Source of the DNA: Blastocatellia bacterium
GTDB taxonomy: Bacteria; Acidobacteriota; Blastocatellia; RBC074
DNA length: 37,542 bases
Assembly (NCBI GenBank): GCA_016789725.1
Contig: JAEUQN010000057.1
Coordinates: 1 to 37,542 of the forward strand
Direction: 5' to 3'
This document shows, piece after piece, positions 30,199 to 37,542 of the stretch. The notes under the pieces are model-generated. The model had not been told where the DNA came from, searched no databases, and was given only the letters and a program-made list of their open reading frames with translations. Position 1 is the stretch's first letter, and each line of letters opens with the position of its first letter. The translations under genes and the position numbers were made by a program.

Positions 30199-32634
30199 AT
30201 GCTGCGTCAAGCCCTTGTAACACTTGAATACGATCAGTTAAAAGAGACGTTAGCCAGCCTGATTCGCACGCCTCTAGGTGGAGTGCGCCTGAATGAACTT
30301 GCACCCGCCACTTCCCTCGACATTATCACCAAAGCTTTACGCCAGACGGCTGAAGGCGTGGAATATTTGCGCGAAGGAACGGCACTGGATTTCAGCGATC
30401 TGGGCGACCCTCGCCCAGCCCTCAGCAAACTTTCGGTCGTAGATATTAATCTCGAACCTTACGAAATCCTGACCGTACTGCGGTTGATTTCTGTGGCAAC
30501 CGGACTGCGCGATACCTTCCGCGATGAAGGAGCGCGTTTCCCGCTCTTGCGCGAAATTACGGGGCAGATTGCCAATCTCCACAATGTCTACCAGCGACTC
30601 CGCAGCCGGATTTTGCCGACCGGTGAAATTGACGATTTTGCCAGTCCTGGACTGCGCGAGGTCCGCTTCCAACTTTCCAAACTCAAAGCGCAACTGCAAA
30701 AAACCCTCGAAACCATTTTGAAACGCGCTGACGAAACACACGCTTTACGCGATGATTACGTCACCATTCGCAACGAACGATACGTAATTCCTATTCGCAA
30801 CGACAACCGTGGCGCAGTCGCAGGCGTCGTTCACGGGATGTCATCTTCAGGGCAGACAGCGTTCGTCGAACCGCTTGAAACCATCGAAACCAACAACGAG
30901 TTGGTGCGATTGCACGAGGTGGAAATCGCCGAAATCACAAAAGTATTGTTTTCGATCACCGAAGAATTGCGCGACCACCGCGACGAATTGCTGGCAATGG
31001 CGGACGCCGTTGGCTTGCTGGATTTCATCGCAGCCAAATCGCGGCTGGCATTAAATCACAATGCGATTGAGCCGAAGGTCAATGAAACTGGTCATCTGTT
31101 CCTCAAAAATGCGCGGCATCCATTGCTCGAAGCAAATCTGCGAACCCAAAAACTGGACATCGTACCGATTTCCATCGAACTCTCAACCGAAAATCGTGTG
31201 ATGGTCATTAGTGGCCCGAATGCCGGTGGCAAAACCGTTGTACTGAAAACCGCCGGATTGCTGTCGCTAATGGCGCAATCCGGGTTGCACGTTCCAGCGA
31301 CCGATGCTGAGCTGCCGATTTTCCAACAAGTCATGCCGGATATTGGCGATCATCAATCCATCGCCGCGAATCTCTCAACCTTCACTTCGCACATTTCCAA
31401 CATCCGCACCATCTGCGATGAGCTTGATCCGCCCACCTTGGTCTTACTCGATGAAGTTGGTACGGGAACGGACCCGGAAGAAGGCTCCGCGCTGGGCGTT
31501 GCCATCGTGGATTATTTGCGGGAACGCGGCGCGCACGTGATCGTGACGACGCATTACAGCGGTCTGAAAATCTACGCCACAAATACGCCCGGCGTCATTA
31601 CAGCGTCGGTGGAATTCGATGAACGCACTCTGAAACCGACCTACCATCTGCTGACGGGAATCGCGGGGGCCTCGTCGGGGATTGAGATTGCGCGACGTTT
31701 CGGTTTGCCCAAAGCCATCACAGATCGTGCCGTCGAAAAGGTGCAAACATCCAGCGCCGAAGCGACGGAGTTCCTGAAACGCCTGAAAACACAGCGCGAT
31801 GAACAGCAGCAGACTATCGCGGCGTTGGAGGAAGAACGCCAGGCAGTGGCGATGAAATTTGCTGGACTCGAAGTCGAATTCAACAAACGCGAACAGGCCC
31901 GTGAAAAAGAGTTTCGCGCCGCACTGCAAAAGGTCGTGGAGGAATTCGTAACGAAATCGAGAGCGTTTGTGTCTTCCATCGAAGACGTTGCCGTCGCCAA
32001 AAAGGTGCAGCGTGAAATTGATAAGCGCACGTCCGATTTGAAAGTCGCCGCCAGCAATGCCGCGCGGGAAATGCGAGTAGGAGAGCGGGAGAGCAAGAAA
32101 GCGGGAGACGCACCGGAAACGTCCACCAGCCACCAGCCACCGACCACTGAACATCGTGATTTCCAGGCCGGAGATCGCGTATTGATTTTGTCATTGGAGC
32201 AACACGGCGTGATTGAATCCATCGGCGCGGACAGCATTTCGGTACAGGTCGGCGCGCTACGGTTCCGTGAGACGGCAGAAAATTTACGACTGGTCGAGCC
32301 AGCGCAAACGTCTAAGCAAAAGGCCGCCGTCAAGGTCGCAGGCGTGCTACCCAAAGGCGTTTCGGTGTCATTCCAGGAACAGCCCGACATCGGCAGCGAA
32401 TTGAACGTCATTGGCAAGACCGTCGCCGAAGCCACCGACGCCGCCGACAAGTTTTTGGACGCTGCTTATTTGAATAATCACGACCGCGTCCGTATTGTTC
32501 ACGGCATGGGAATGGGGGCGTTGAAAAGAGCCATCGCTTCCCTCCTGGCGGAACATCCACACATCGCCAAGTTTTATCCGGCAGCTCCAAGTGAAGGTGG
32601 AAACGGAGCGACCGTGGCGGAGTTGAAAAAATAA
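30199..32634 (+). CDS. mutS2: MutS2 (endonuclease MutS2 / ribosome rescue factor family)
   Basis: 811 residues, the usual length. An N-terminal lever region ([23 protein letters not shown]) leads to the MutS core with [43 protein letters not shown], Walker [10 protein letters not shown] (~337-345), Walker [21 protein letters not shown] (~413-432) and [10 protein letters not shown] long coiled coil follows (~515-600). The C-terminal SMR domain (~735 on) reads [24 protein letters not shown] and [16 protein letters not shown]: the usual LDLRG is LNVIG and HGxGTG is HGMGMG. A heptad-repeat segment (32075-32150) inserts a low-complexity linker ([27 protein letters not shown]) before the KOW-like/SMR part. 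MutS2 suppresses recombination or rescues collided ribosomes depending on species. A micro-ORF stop abuts its start. Confidence 0.95.
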   Translation: MLRQALVTLEYDQLKETLASLIRTPLGGVRLNELAPATSLDIITKALRQTAEGVEYLREGTALDFSDLGDPRPALSKLSVVDINLEPYEILTVLRLISVATGLRDTFRDEGARFPLLREITGQIANLHNVYQRLRSRILPTGEIDDFASPGLREVRFQLSKLKAQLQKTLETILKRADETHALRDDYVTIRNERYVIPIRNDNRGAVAGVVHGMSSSGQTAFVEPLETIETNNELVRLHEVEIAEITKVLFSITEELRDHRDELLAMADAVGLLDFIAAKSRLALNHNAIEPKVNETGHLFLKNARHPLLEANLRTQKLDIVPISIELSTENRVMVISGPNAGGKTVVLKTAGLLSLMAQSGLHVPATDAELPIFQQVMPDIGDHQSIAANLSTFTSHISNIRTICDELDPPTLVLLDEVGTGTDPEEGSALGVAIVDYLRERGAHVIVTTHYSGLKIYATNTPGVITASVEFDERTLKPTYHLLTGIAGASSGIEIARRFGLPKAITDRAVEKVQTSSAEATEFLKRLKTQRDEQQQTIAALEEERQAVAMKFAGLEVEFNKREQAREKEFRAALQKVVEEFVTKSRAFVSSIEDVAVAKKVQREIDKRTSDLKVAASNAAREMRVGERESKKAGDAPETSTSHQPPTTEHRDFQAGDRVLILSLEQHGVIESIGADSISVQVGALRFRETAENLRLVEPAQTSKQKAAVKVAGVLPKGVSVSFQEQPDIGSELNVIGKTVAEATDAADKFLDAAYLNNHDRVRIVHGMGMGALKRAIASLLAEHPHIAKFYPAAPSEGGNGATVAELKK
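32075..32150 (+). repeat. In-frame heptanucleotide repeat pair in mutS2
   Basis: First arm GAGTAGG AGAGCGG GAGAGCA AGAAAGC GGGAGAC (32075-32109), second arm CCACCAG CCACCAG CCACCGA CCACTGA (32123-32150). Both keep 7-nt steps, but unlike the other elements the two arms are not clearly complementary. They encode the hydrophilic linker before the SMR domain. Confidence 0.7.
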
Positions 32635-32776
32635 ATCAAAAGGCAAAGGGCAAAAATCAAAAGGTCGGCACTTTATCTTTTCCATTGATTCGGTCTTTGT
32701 AAATCGAAGTTCCTTCAAGATTTCTTCCGATTCCCACTTTTGCCTTTTGCCTTTTGCCTTTTGCCTTTTGATTTTT
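32635..32776. repeat. Heptanucleotide inverted-arm element between mutS2 and dnaG
   Basis: Left arm 32635-32664 (ATCAAAAGGCAAAGGGC then AAAAATCAAAAGG). Right arm 32738-32776 is four perfect TTTTGCC units (32738-32765) and TTTTGAT plus four T. The right arm is the reverse complement type of the left. The element fills the whole gap, from the mutS2 stop to the dnaG ATG at 32777, so dnaG has no Shine-Dalgarno sequence. Confidence 0.8.
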
Positions 32777-34585
32777 ATGCGTTTCCCTAAGGAATTCATT
32801 GACGAGCTTCGCAACCAAGCCGACATCGTGCGGGTCATCGGCGATTACGTTACGCTCAAAAAGAAAGGGCAGAATTATTGGGCCTGTTGCCCCTTTCACG
32901 GTGAGAAGTCACCCAGTTTCAGCGTTAGTCCCGCCAAAGGTTTTTTCAAATGTTTCGGTTGTGGGAAAGCCGGAACGGTCTTTCAGTTCGTAATGGAAAT
33001 AGAGGGCAGCAATTTTCCTGAAGCGGTGAAAACCATCGCGGAAAAATGCGGCGTCGCCCTTCCCGTGATGGCGAATGATGACGATGCGAAATATGCCGAA
33101 GAACGGGACAAACAGCGCGATGAGTTACGCCAATTGAACATTTGGGCAACGGAGTTCTTTGAAAGCAATCTGGAATCGGGCGAAGGCCAAATCGCGCTTG
33201 ATTACCTGGCGAAACGTGGGATTTCGGATGACTCAAGGCGGCAATTTCGGCTCGGCTATGCGCCGAACAGTTGGGACGCGTTGAGCGGGTTCCTGCAAAA
33301 ACGTGGGGCCTCGAAATTTCAAATTGAGCGCAGTGGCCTGGTTTCGTTGAAAGATTCCGGCTCCGGCTTTTACGACAAGTTCCGTGGGCGGTTGATGTTT
33401 CCGATCCTCGACGCACAAGGCAAAATCGTAGCGTTTGGCGGACGAATCCTCGGCGAAGGCGAGCCGAAATATCTGAACTCGCCGGAAACGGTGCTGTACA
33501 CAAAAGGGCAACATCTATTCGGCTTGAATTACTCGCGCGATGCCATTCGACGGCAAGGATTCGTGATTTTGGTCGAAGGCTATTTGGATTTCCTGATTCC
33601 CTATCAGCACGGCGTGCGCAATCTGGTGGCAAGCCTGGGGACGGCGCTGACGGATAATCAGGTACGATTGTTAGGACGTTATGCCCGAAAAATTATCGTA
33701 AATTTTGACCCCGATTCCGCAGGCGTCAATGCAACGAAAAGAAGCCTGGAATTGCTTCTGACAGAGGGCTTCAAGGTCAACGTGCTGACCTTACCGGACA
33801 ACCTGGACCCCGACGAATTCATCAGAGAGCGCGGTGTGGAAGGATATGGAAAGGCGCTGAAAAATTCACAATCTTTTATGGATTACATCGTTGAGCAAGC
33901 CATCCGAAGCCACGACCAAGCGTCACCCGCCGGGAAAGTTGAAACGCTCAACGAAATTCTCCCGTACTTGAAGTTGGTAAAGGATCGGGTCGAAATGACG
34001 GAACAGGTGGAACGGATCGCGGATCGGTTGAAACTCGACAGCAAAGTCGTCCGCGAGGAATTCAGGAGAGCCGTTGAGACCCGTGCAGACCGTGTCAGTG
34101 AAACGGCAGTCGCGGCGCAAATGGCCGTCAAACCAGCCGAGAAAACGTTGCTGGCGGCTCTTTTAAATCACGCGAACGTGCGGCGGCGGATGATGCGGCA
34201 ACTGACAGAGGCCGATTTCAAACAGCTTCGCACCGCACCGATTTGGAAACTGTTATTTGATTTTGAGCAACAAGGCTTCGAGCCATCGTATGCGGCGTTC
34301 AGTGAACAGATTTATGACGCCGCACTGGTCAACGATCTGTTGCCCGAACTGCTGATCGAAGTTGAGGAAAAGGCCGAAGAGGCCTATCAACGCGAGGCAG
34401 AAGAAAGTTTATTGAGCTTGCGTTCGTCGCGTTTAGCCGAGCAGCAGGCAGTATTACAAACAGAAATTAACCAGGCCCAACGTGCTGGTAATGCTGAGCA
34501 GGTTAATGAATTATTACTACTGAAGTTTGAATTGGCGAAACAGGAACGCGCGATCATGAACCAAATGCGCAACAGCTTTAGCTAA
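32777..34585 (+). CDS. dnaG: DNA primase
   Basis: 602 residues from the ATG at 32777 ([34 protein letters not shown]); earlier in-frame starts fall in the TTTTGCC repeat and encode only repeat-derived residues. The CHC2 zinc domain holds [11 protein letters not shown] and [15 protein letters not shown] (residues ~38-65). The catalytic core and Toprim domain show [42 protein letters not shown] (~265), [15 protein letters not shown] and [14 protein letters not shown]. The C-terminal helicase-binding region is helical (~430-600). Primase makes RNA primers for the replication fork. Together with rpoD it forms the classical macromolecular-synthesis cluster. Confidence 0.97.
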   Translation: MRFPKEFIDELRNQADIVRVIGDYVTLKKKGQNYWACCPFHGEKSPSFSVSPAKGFFKCFGCGKAGTVFQFVMEIEGSNFPEAVKTIAEKCGVALPVMANDDDAKYAEERDKQRDELRQLNIWATEFFESNLESGEGQIALDYLAKRGISDDSRRQFRLGYAPNSWDALSGFLQKRGASKFQIERSGLVSLKDSGSGFYDKFRGRLMFPILDAQGKIVAFGGRILGEGEPKYLNSPETVLYTKGQHLFGLNYSRDAIRRQGFVILVEGYLDFLIPYQHGVRNLVASLGTALTDNQVRLLGRYARKIIVNFDPDSAGVNATKRSLELLLTEGFKVNVLTLPDNLDPDEFIRERGVEGYGKALKNSQSFMDYIVEQAIRSHDQASPAGKVETLNEILPYLKLVKDRVEMTEQVERIADRLKLDSKVVREEFRRAVETRADRVSETAVAAQMAVKPAEKTLLAALLNHANVRRRMMRQLTEADFKQLRTAPIWKLLFDFEQQGFEPSYAAFSEQIYDAALVNDLLPELLIEVEEKAEEAYQREAEESLLSLRSSRLAEQQAVLQTEINQAQRAGNAEQVNELLLLKFELAKQERAIMNQMRNSFS

Positions 34586-34871
34586 TATGAATTCGCCATT
34601 CAATTGATACTTGATAACCCGGTAATCCCGAAATGCTCAGACCAACGATGGCTGACTTTCGCCACGACTTGAACGGCTCTTATGGATCATATTTCGATCA
34701 ACATTTACACTCGTCCGTTTCACCTGTGGCTCTGTTGGCTGCGATCTCTGAACCAGGCGGTGATTGCTATTTTTCGCTAGAGGAAAGATCGTGCTGCAAA
34801 AGCAATTCGTTTCACCTAAGCTTTTTCTCCCCGCTGGAACGAATCGCCAGTCGTAGCACTTGAGGAGCAGA
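34586..34871 (+). other. 286-bp gap between dnaG and rpoD (rpoD leader)
   Basis: No gene is supported. A 76-codon frame at 34633-34863 has no ribosome binding site and an unlikely composition. The segment must contain the rpoD ribosome binding site (AGGAG, 34863-34867) and probably its promoter, but I see no convincing -35/-10 pair. Confidence 0.5.
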
Positions 34872-36578
34872 ATGAACATGGACGAGAAAACAGATTATGA
34901 TGTTGAAAAGCTGCTGGAAATGGGCAAAGACAAGTCCTTCCTGAGCTATGACGACATCAACAATGAGTTGCCCGAAGGACTCGTTTCCCCCGATGATATT
35001 GAGGATATTTTTGCCTCGCTCGGGGCTGAAGGAATTGTGATTGGCGATTCAGATGACAAATTTCTGGAAGCCGCCGCCACAATGGGATCAGACAAAAAAA
35101 TGGACGAAAGCGATGAGGGCGAGGTCGAAATTGATCTCTCGCCTGGCACGCTCGACAAAACCAACGACCCGGTACGTTTGTACCTGCGCGAAATGGGCGT
35201 CGTACCGCTCTTGACGCGTGAAGGCGAAGTGGCCATCGCCAAGCGGATTGAACGCGGCAAAATCAAAGCGCAAAAAGCGATCTCGCGCTCGCCAATTGCG
35301 ATCACCGAACTCATCAGAGTGGGCAAAGAACTTGAAGTTGGTGAACTCGTCATCCGCGAAGTGGTGCAATTCACCGAGCAGGAAGGCATCACCGAAGAAA
35401 AAATTGAGGAATACCACAACTACACGCTTGAGCAGTTGATGGAAATCGGCAAGAGTTTCAAGAAAACGCTCACCCATTACGACAAGTTTTTGCAGGAGCC
35501 GAAGCGCTCGCCGAAATATCACAAGATGCGTCGCAAATTGGCACGGATGCGCGTGGACCTGTCACAACACATCCGCATCCTCGAACTCACACCAAAGATC
35601 GAAAATCGTCTGGTGAAATCAATGCGTGAAGCCGCAAGCCAGATCAAAGAAACGGATCGTGAAATTGACAAGACGACGCGGACGCTGGAACGCAAACGCA
35701 AACCCGAAGACATTAAAGAACTCGAAAAGAAACTGCGAGCGGCCAAGCGGCATTTGACCCAACTCGAAGAGCAGTATCACGTCTCCGGCGCAGAAATTAA
35801 GCGCGCGATGCAAAACGTCATCACGGGCGAAGCCGAAGCCAATCAGGCCAAGACTGAACTTGTCGAAGCGAACTTGCGCCTTGTCGTGTCCATCGCCAAG
35901 AAATACACGAATCGCGGCCTGCAATTCCTGGATTTGATTCAGGAAGGCAACATCGGCTTGATGAAAGCCGTAGACAAATTCGAGTATCGGCGCGGCTACA
36001 AATTTTCGACGTATGCAACGTGGTGGATTCGTCAAGCCATCACCCGCGCGATTGCTGACCAGGCGCGCACCATCCGCATCCCGGTTCACATGATCGAAAC
36101 GATCAACAAACTGATTCGGACGTCACGTGCGTTAGTGCAGGAGTTGGGCCGCGAACCAACGAGCGAAGAAATCGCGCGCAAGATGGACATTCCGGCTTCC
36201 AAAGTCCGCAAAGTGCTGAAGATTGCGCAGGAACCGATTTCGTTGGAAACGCCGATTGGCGAAGAAGAAGATTCGCATCTCGGCGATTTCATCGAAGACA
36301 AGACGATTCAAAATCCGGCAGAAGCCGTCATCAATTTGAATCTGCGCGAAATCACCGAAGAAGTCTTGAAGACGCTCACGCCACGCGAAGAGAAAGTCAT
36401 CAAGATGCGCTTTGGCTTAGGCCCGAACGGCAGCGAGCACACGCTCGAAGAAGTCGGCCAACACTTCGCCGTCACCCGCGAGCGCATTCGCCAAATCGAA
36501 GCGAAGGCATTACGCAAACTCCGTCATCCATCGCGGTCACGCAAGCTGAAAGCGTTTTTGGATAGTGGCAGACCGTAA
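34872..36578 (+). CDS. rpoD: Primary sigma factor RpoD (sigma-70)
   Basis: 568 residues from the ATG at 34872, placed by AGGAG (34863-34867) four nt upstream; ATG 34878 is also possible with ten nt spacing. Region 1.1 (acidic, [26 protein letters not shown]) is followed by 1.2 ([31 protein letters not shown]), a basic non-conserved region rich in coiled coil, and region 2 with [73 protein letters not shown]. Region 3 ([51 protein letters not shown]) and region 4 ([50 protein letters not shown]) complete a group 1 sigma. It directs RNA polymerase to housekeeping promoters. Confidence 0.98.
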   Translation: MNMDEKTDYDVEKLLEMGKDKSFLSYDDINNELPEGLVSPDDIEDIFASLGAEGIVIGDSDDKFLEAAATMGSDKKMDESDEGEVEIDLSPGTLDKTNDPVRLYLREMGVVPLLTREGEVAIAKRIERGKIKAQKAISRSPIAITELIRVGKELEVGELVIREVVQFTEQEGITEEKIEEYHNYTLEQLMEIGKSFKKTLTHYDKFLQEPKRSPKYHKMRRKLARMRVDLSQHIRILELTPKIENRLVKSMREAASQIKETDREIDKTTRTLERKRKPEDIKELEKKLRAAKRHLTQLEEQYHVSGAEIKRAMQNVITGEAEANQAKTELVEANLRLVVSIAKKYTNRGLQFLDLIQEGNIGLMKAVDKFEYRRGYKFSTYATWWIRQAITRAIADQARTIRIPVHMIETINKLIRTSRALVQELGREPTSEEIARKMDIPASKVRKVLKIAQEPISLETPIGEEEDSHLGDFIEDKTIQNPAEAVINLNLREITEEVLKTLTPREEKVIKMRFGLGPNGSEHTLEEVGQHFAVTRERIRQIEAKALRKLRHPSRSRKLKAFLDSGRP

Positions 36579-36602
36579 GACAAAGCAATTCCAACAAAGA
36601 GC

Positions 36603-36645
36603 AAGGGGCATAAACAAGATTGTTTATGCCCCTTCTTACTTTTCG
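36603..36645 (+). terminator. Rho-independent terminator after rpoD
   Basis: AAGGGGCATAAAC (36603-36615) pairs perfectly over 13 bp with 36622-36634, loop of 6 nt, followed by cttacttttcg. It starts 24 nt after the rpoD stop. Confidence 0.85.
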
Positions 36646-36765
36646 TTTCTGAGAAAAATCCCATGAAAGTAGTGTAAACCATCGGCGGCGTGCAGAAAAT
36701 AATTACAGGCTTCGTCATTACCCACATCAAACGCGCAGCAAAATTGAAAACGCTCTTTTCCGAAT

Positions 36766-36850
36766 AACGCGCCAACGGCGCAGAATACAATAGCCCAGCG
36801 CGATGCGCTGGGTATGCGAAAACAAATTCATGAGCACTGAAAGTGCGCCA
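36766..36850 (-). repeat. ~85-bp palindromic repeat, copy A (inverted relative to copy B)
   Basis: Contains the hairpin cccagcgcgatgcgctggg (36794-36812) and a second small stem gcact/agtgc (36834-36838 with 36842-36846). Read on the minus strand it aligns with 37352-37438: shared blocks CGCACTTTCAG, GCT, the 19-base hairpin with following CTATTG, and GCGCC...GCGC at nearly constant spacing. Confidence 0.75.
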
Positions 36851-36896
36851 TATTTACTGTTGTTGGACGATCTATTCGCAGCGAAACGGGGACACA

Positions 36897-37331
36897 ATGG
36901 AAAAAAAGCAGATTAAAAAATTTTGCTCCAATGAAATATTTCAGGTTTGGGATCATCTTGTCAGCCATAACTATTTTCTCTTGCGTTGCGCTATTTCAAA
37001 TACTCGGTCTGAAAATATTGACATCATATTTTTTTATACAAAGTATCTTGAACTCCCGACCACATTACGCGGACTTGAACTGGTGATTGATCACAATCAC
37101 TCAACTCAACAACAAATCGCAGAGCGTGCTGGCATTACTTTTGACGAACATCTCAAAGTATTTAGCTTAAAATCAATGGAGAAAATATTTTACATTGCCG
37201 CATATTCAGCTTCGATTCATATAAACACTTTGCCTATGTTTGACTCACCTTTACATGCGATGCTGGGCATACGTGAACCAGAGATTAGCAAATATGCTAA
37301 TCATCTTGTATCGGTCAGTGTATTGGTCTGA
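36897..37331 (+). CDS. Orphan protein of unknown function between inverted repeats
   Basis: 144 residues from the ATG at 36897 (MEKKQIKKFCSNEIFQVWDHLVSHNYF...); a GTG at 36843 in frame overlaps the repeat and is rejected. The protein is hydrophilic to amphipathic, predicted mixed alpha/beta, with LRGLELVIDHNHSTQQQIAERAGI suggesting helices. I recognise no domain, signal peptide or catalytic motif. The gene is more AT-rich than its neighbours and lies exactly between two inverted copies of an ~85-bp palindromic repeat, so it may be a mobile or horizontally gained cargo gene. Confidence 0.6.
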   Translation: MEKKQIKKFCSNEIFQVWDHLVSHNYFLLRCAISNTRSENIDIIFFYTKYLELPTTLRGLELVIDHNHSTQQQIAERAGITFDEHLKVFSLKSMEKIFYIAAYSASIHINTLPMFDSPLHAMLGIREPEISKYANHLVSVSVLV

Positions 37332-37351
37332 TTACCGTAAAATAAATTGTT

Positions 37352-37438
37352 ATGACGCACTTTCAGCGCTGAAATCCAACGCCCGGTTCCCCAGCGCGAT
37401 GCGCTGGGCTATTGAATGACGCGCCTTCAGCGCTTCGG
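37352..37438 (+). repeat. ~85-bp palindromic repeat, copy B
   Basis: Holds the perfect palindrome tttcagcgctgaaa (37361-37374), the same hairpin as copy A at 37390-37408 and a final CGCGCCTTCAGCGC. It is the inverted partner of 36766-36850. Confidence 0.75.
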
Positions 37439-37456
37439 GCAGAATTAACCTTGATT

Positions 37457-37542
37457 ATGAACTCCTGTTCCATTCACATCGGCACGCAAGGTTGGAATTA
37501 CGAAGGCTGGGTCGGGGCGTTTTATCCGCGTGGCACGCGCCC
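37457..37542 (+). CDS. DUF72 family protein, N-terminal fragment (runs off right edge)
   Basis: From the ATG at 37457 to the window end, 28 codons plus 2 bases: MNSCSIHIGTQGWNYEGW then VGAFYPRGTRP. The pattern IGTxGWxYxxWxGxFYP is the DUF72 N-terminus, so the first beta strand and the start of a TIM-barrel-like domain are visible. Family members are widespread in bacteria and archaea and their function is unknown. No Shine-Dalgarno sequence is evident. Only about one tenth of the expected gene is present. Confidence 0.85.
   Translation, partial: MNSCSIHIGTQGWNYEGWVGAFYPRGTR

Larger units (their letters stand above)
36579..36896. other. Gap between rpoD and the orphan gene
   Basis: Contains the rpoD terminator (36603-36645), then about 120 bp in which I see no gene (a minus-strand frame at 36524-36790 runs across the terminator and into rpoD), then palindromic repeat copy A (36766-36850). 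Confidence 0.6.

Noticed and set aside
32738..32776. TTTTGCC array as a CRISPR or direct-repeat array
   Set aside because: Units are 7 nt without spacers; it is a simple heptamer tract, not a CRISPR. No CRISPR array was seen elsewhere.
34633..34863. 76-codon frame between dnaG and rpoD
   Set aside because: No ribosome binding site or recognisable motif; it ends in the rpoD Shine-Dalgarno region.
36524..36790. 88-codon minus-strand frame after rpoD
   Set aside because: It runs through the rpoD terminator and into the rpoD coding end; no protein-like features beyond chance hydrophobic stretches.

Overview
The window looks like a chromosomal contig from an uncultured or environmental bacterium, probably Acidobacteriota (Blastocatellia-like). 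That is an inference from gene content: Planctomycete/Acidobacteria-type secreted proteins (PSCyt1/PSCyt2/PSD1 = DUF1549/DUF1553, DUF1501), a cytochrome c–PQQ propeller dehydrogenase, many Tat-type signal peptides and moderate GC. No rRNA, tRNA, CRISPR array or prophage was seen. The left edge is probably a real assembly edge, because bases 1-77 are repeated exactly, for 77 bp, at 3210-3286.

Layout. 1-3923: the tail of one PSCyt/DUF1553 protein and a complete tandem paralogue. 3940-5387: a GNAT acetyltransferase and an AraD1/GguC-like FAH-fold protein. 5395-6274: a small protein plus an AbiEii-like nucleotidyltransferase (probable toxin-antitoxin pair), translationally coupled to a DUF1501 Tat protein (6271-7734). 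7849-10206: cytochrome c–PQQ dehydrogenase. 10291-11904: an AT-rich, isolated AAA ATPase with a Toprim/DUF4435-like C-terminus (candidate defence gene). 11956-13038: a Tat-exported clan GH-A-like glycosidase on the minus strand. 13279-15332: a three-gene cassette of a Tat-leader small protein with one CPNC motif, a DUF692/MNIO oxidase and a 208-residue partner protein. I read it as a RiPP or metallophore-like system and as the best candidate for something undescribed. 15447-18726: metallophosphoesterase, MaoC hydratase, a small secreted protein and an SDR. 19225-25895: housekeeping block of csp, cysS, SAM hydrolase, ispF, ispD, a PIN-TRAM membrane protein and radA, resembling the radA-yacL-ispD-ispF-cysS neighbourhood of Bacillus. 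25944-28234: Mo-cofactor oxidoreductase and a glycine-zipper protein. 28418-36578: Ctp-like protease, mutS2, dnaG and rpoD (a macromolecular-synthesis cluster). 36579-37542: a terminator, a 144-residue orphan gene flanked by an inverted pair of ~85-bp palindromic repeats, and the start of a DUF72 gene.

Two threads run across the window. The first is dispersed short elements made of degenerate heptanucleotide repeats, often as two inverted arms around a short loop. They occur between genes (17355, 23051, 32635) and also in frame inside three coding sequences (the DUF1553 protein, DUF1501 and mutS2). The second is a set of palindromic REP-like hairpins (7760, 23053, 36766, 37352). Together they suggest active small-repeat dynamics in this genome.
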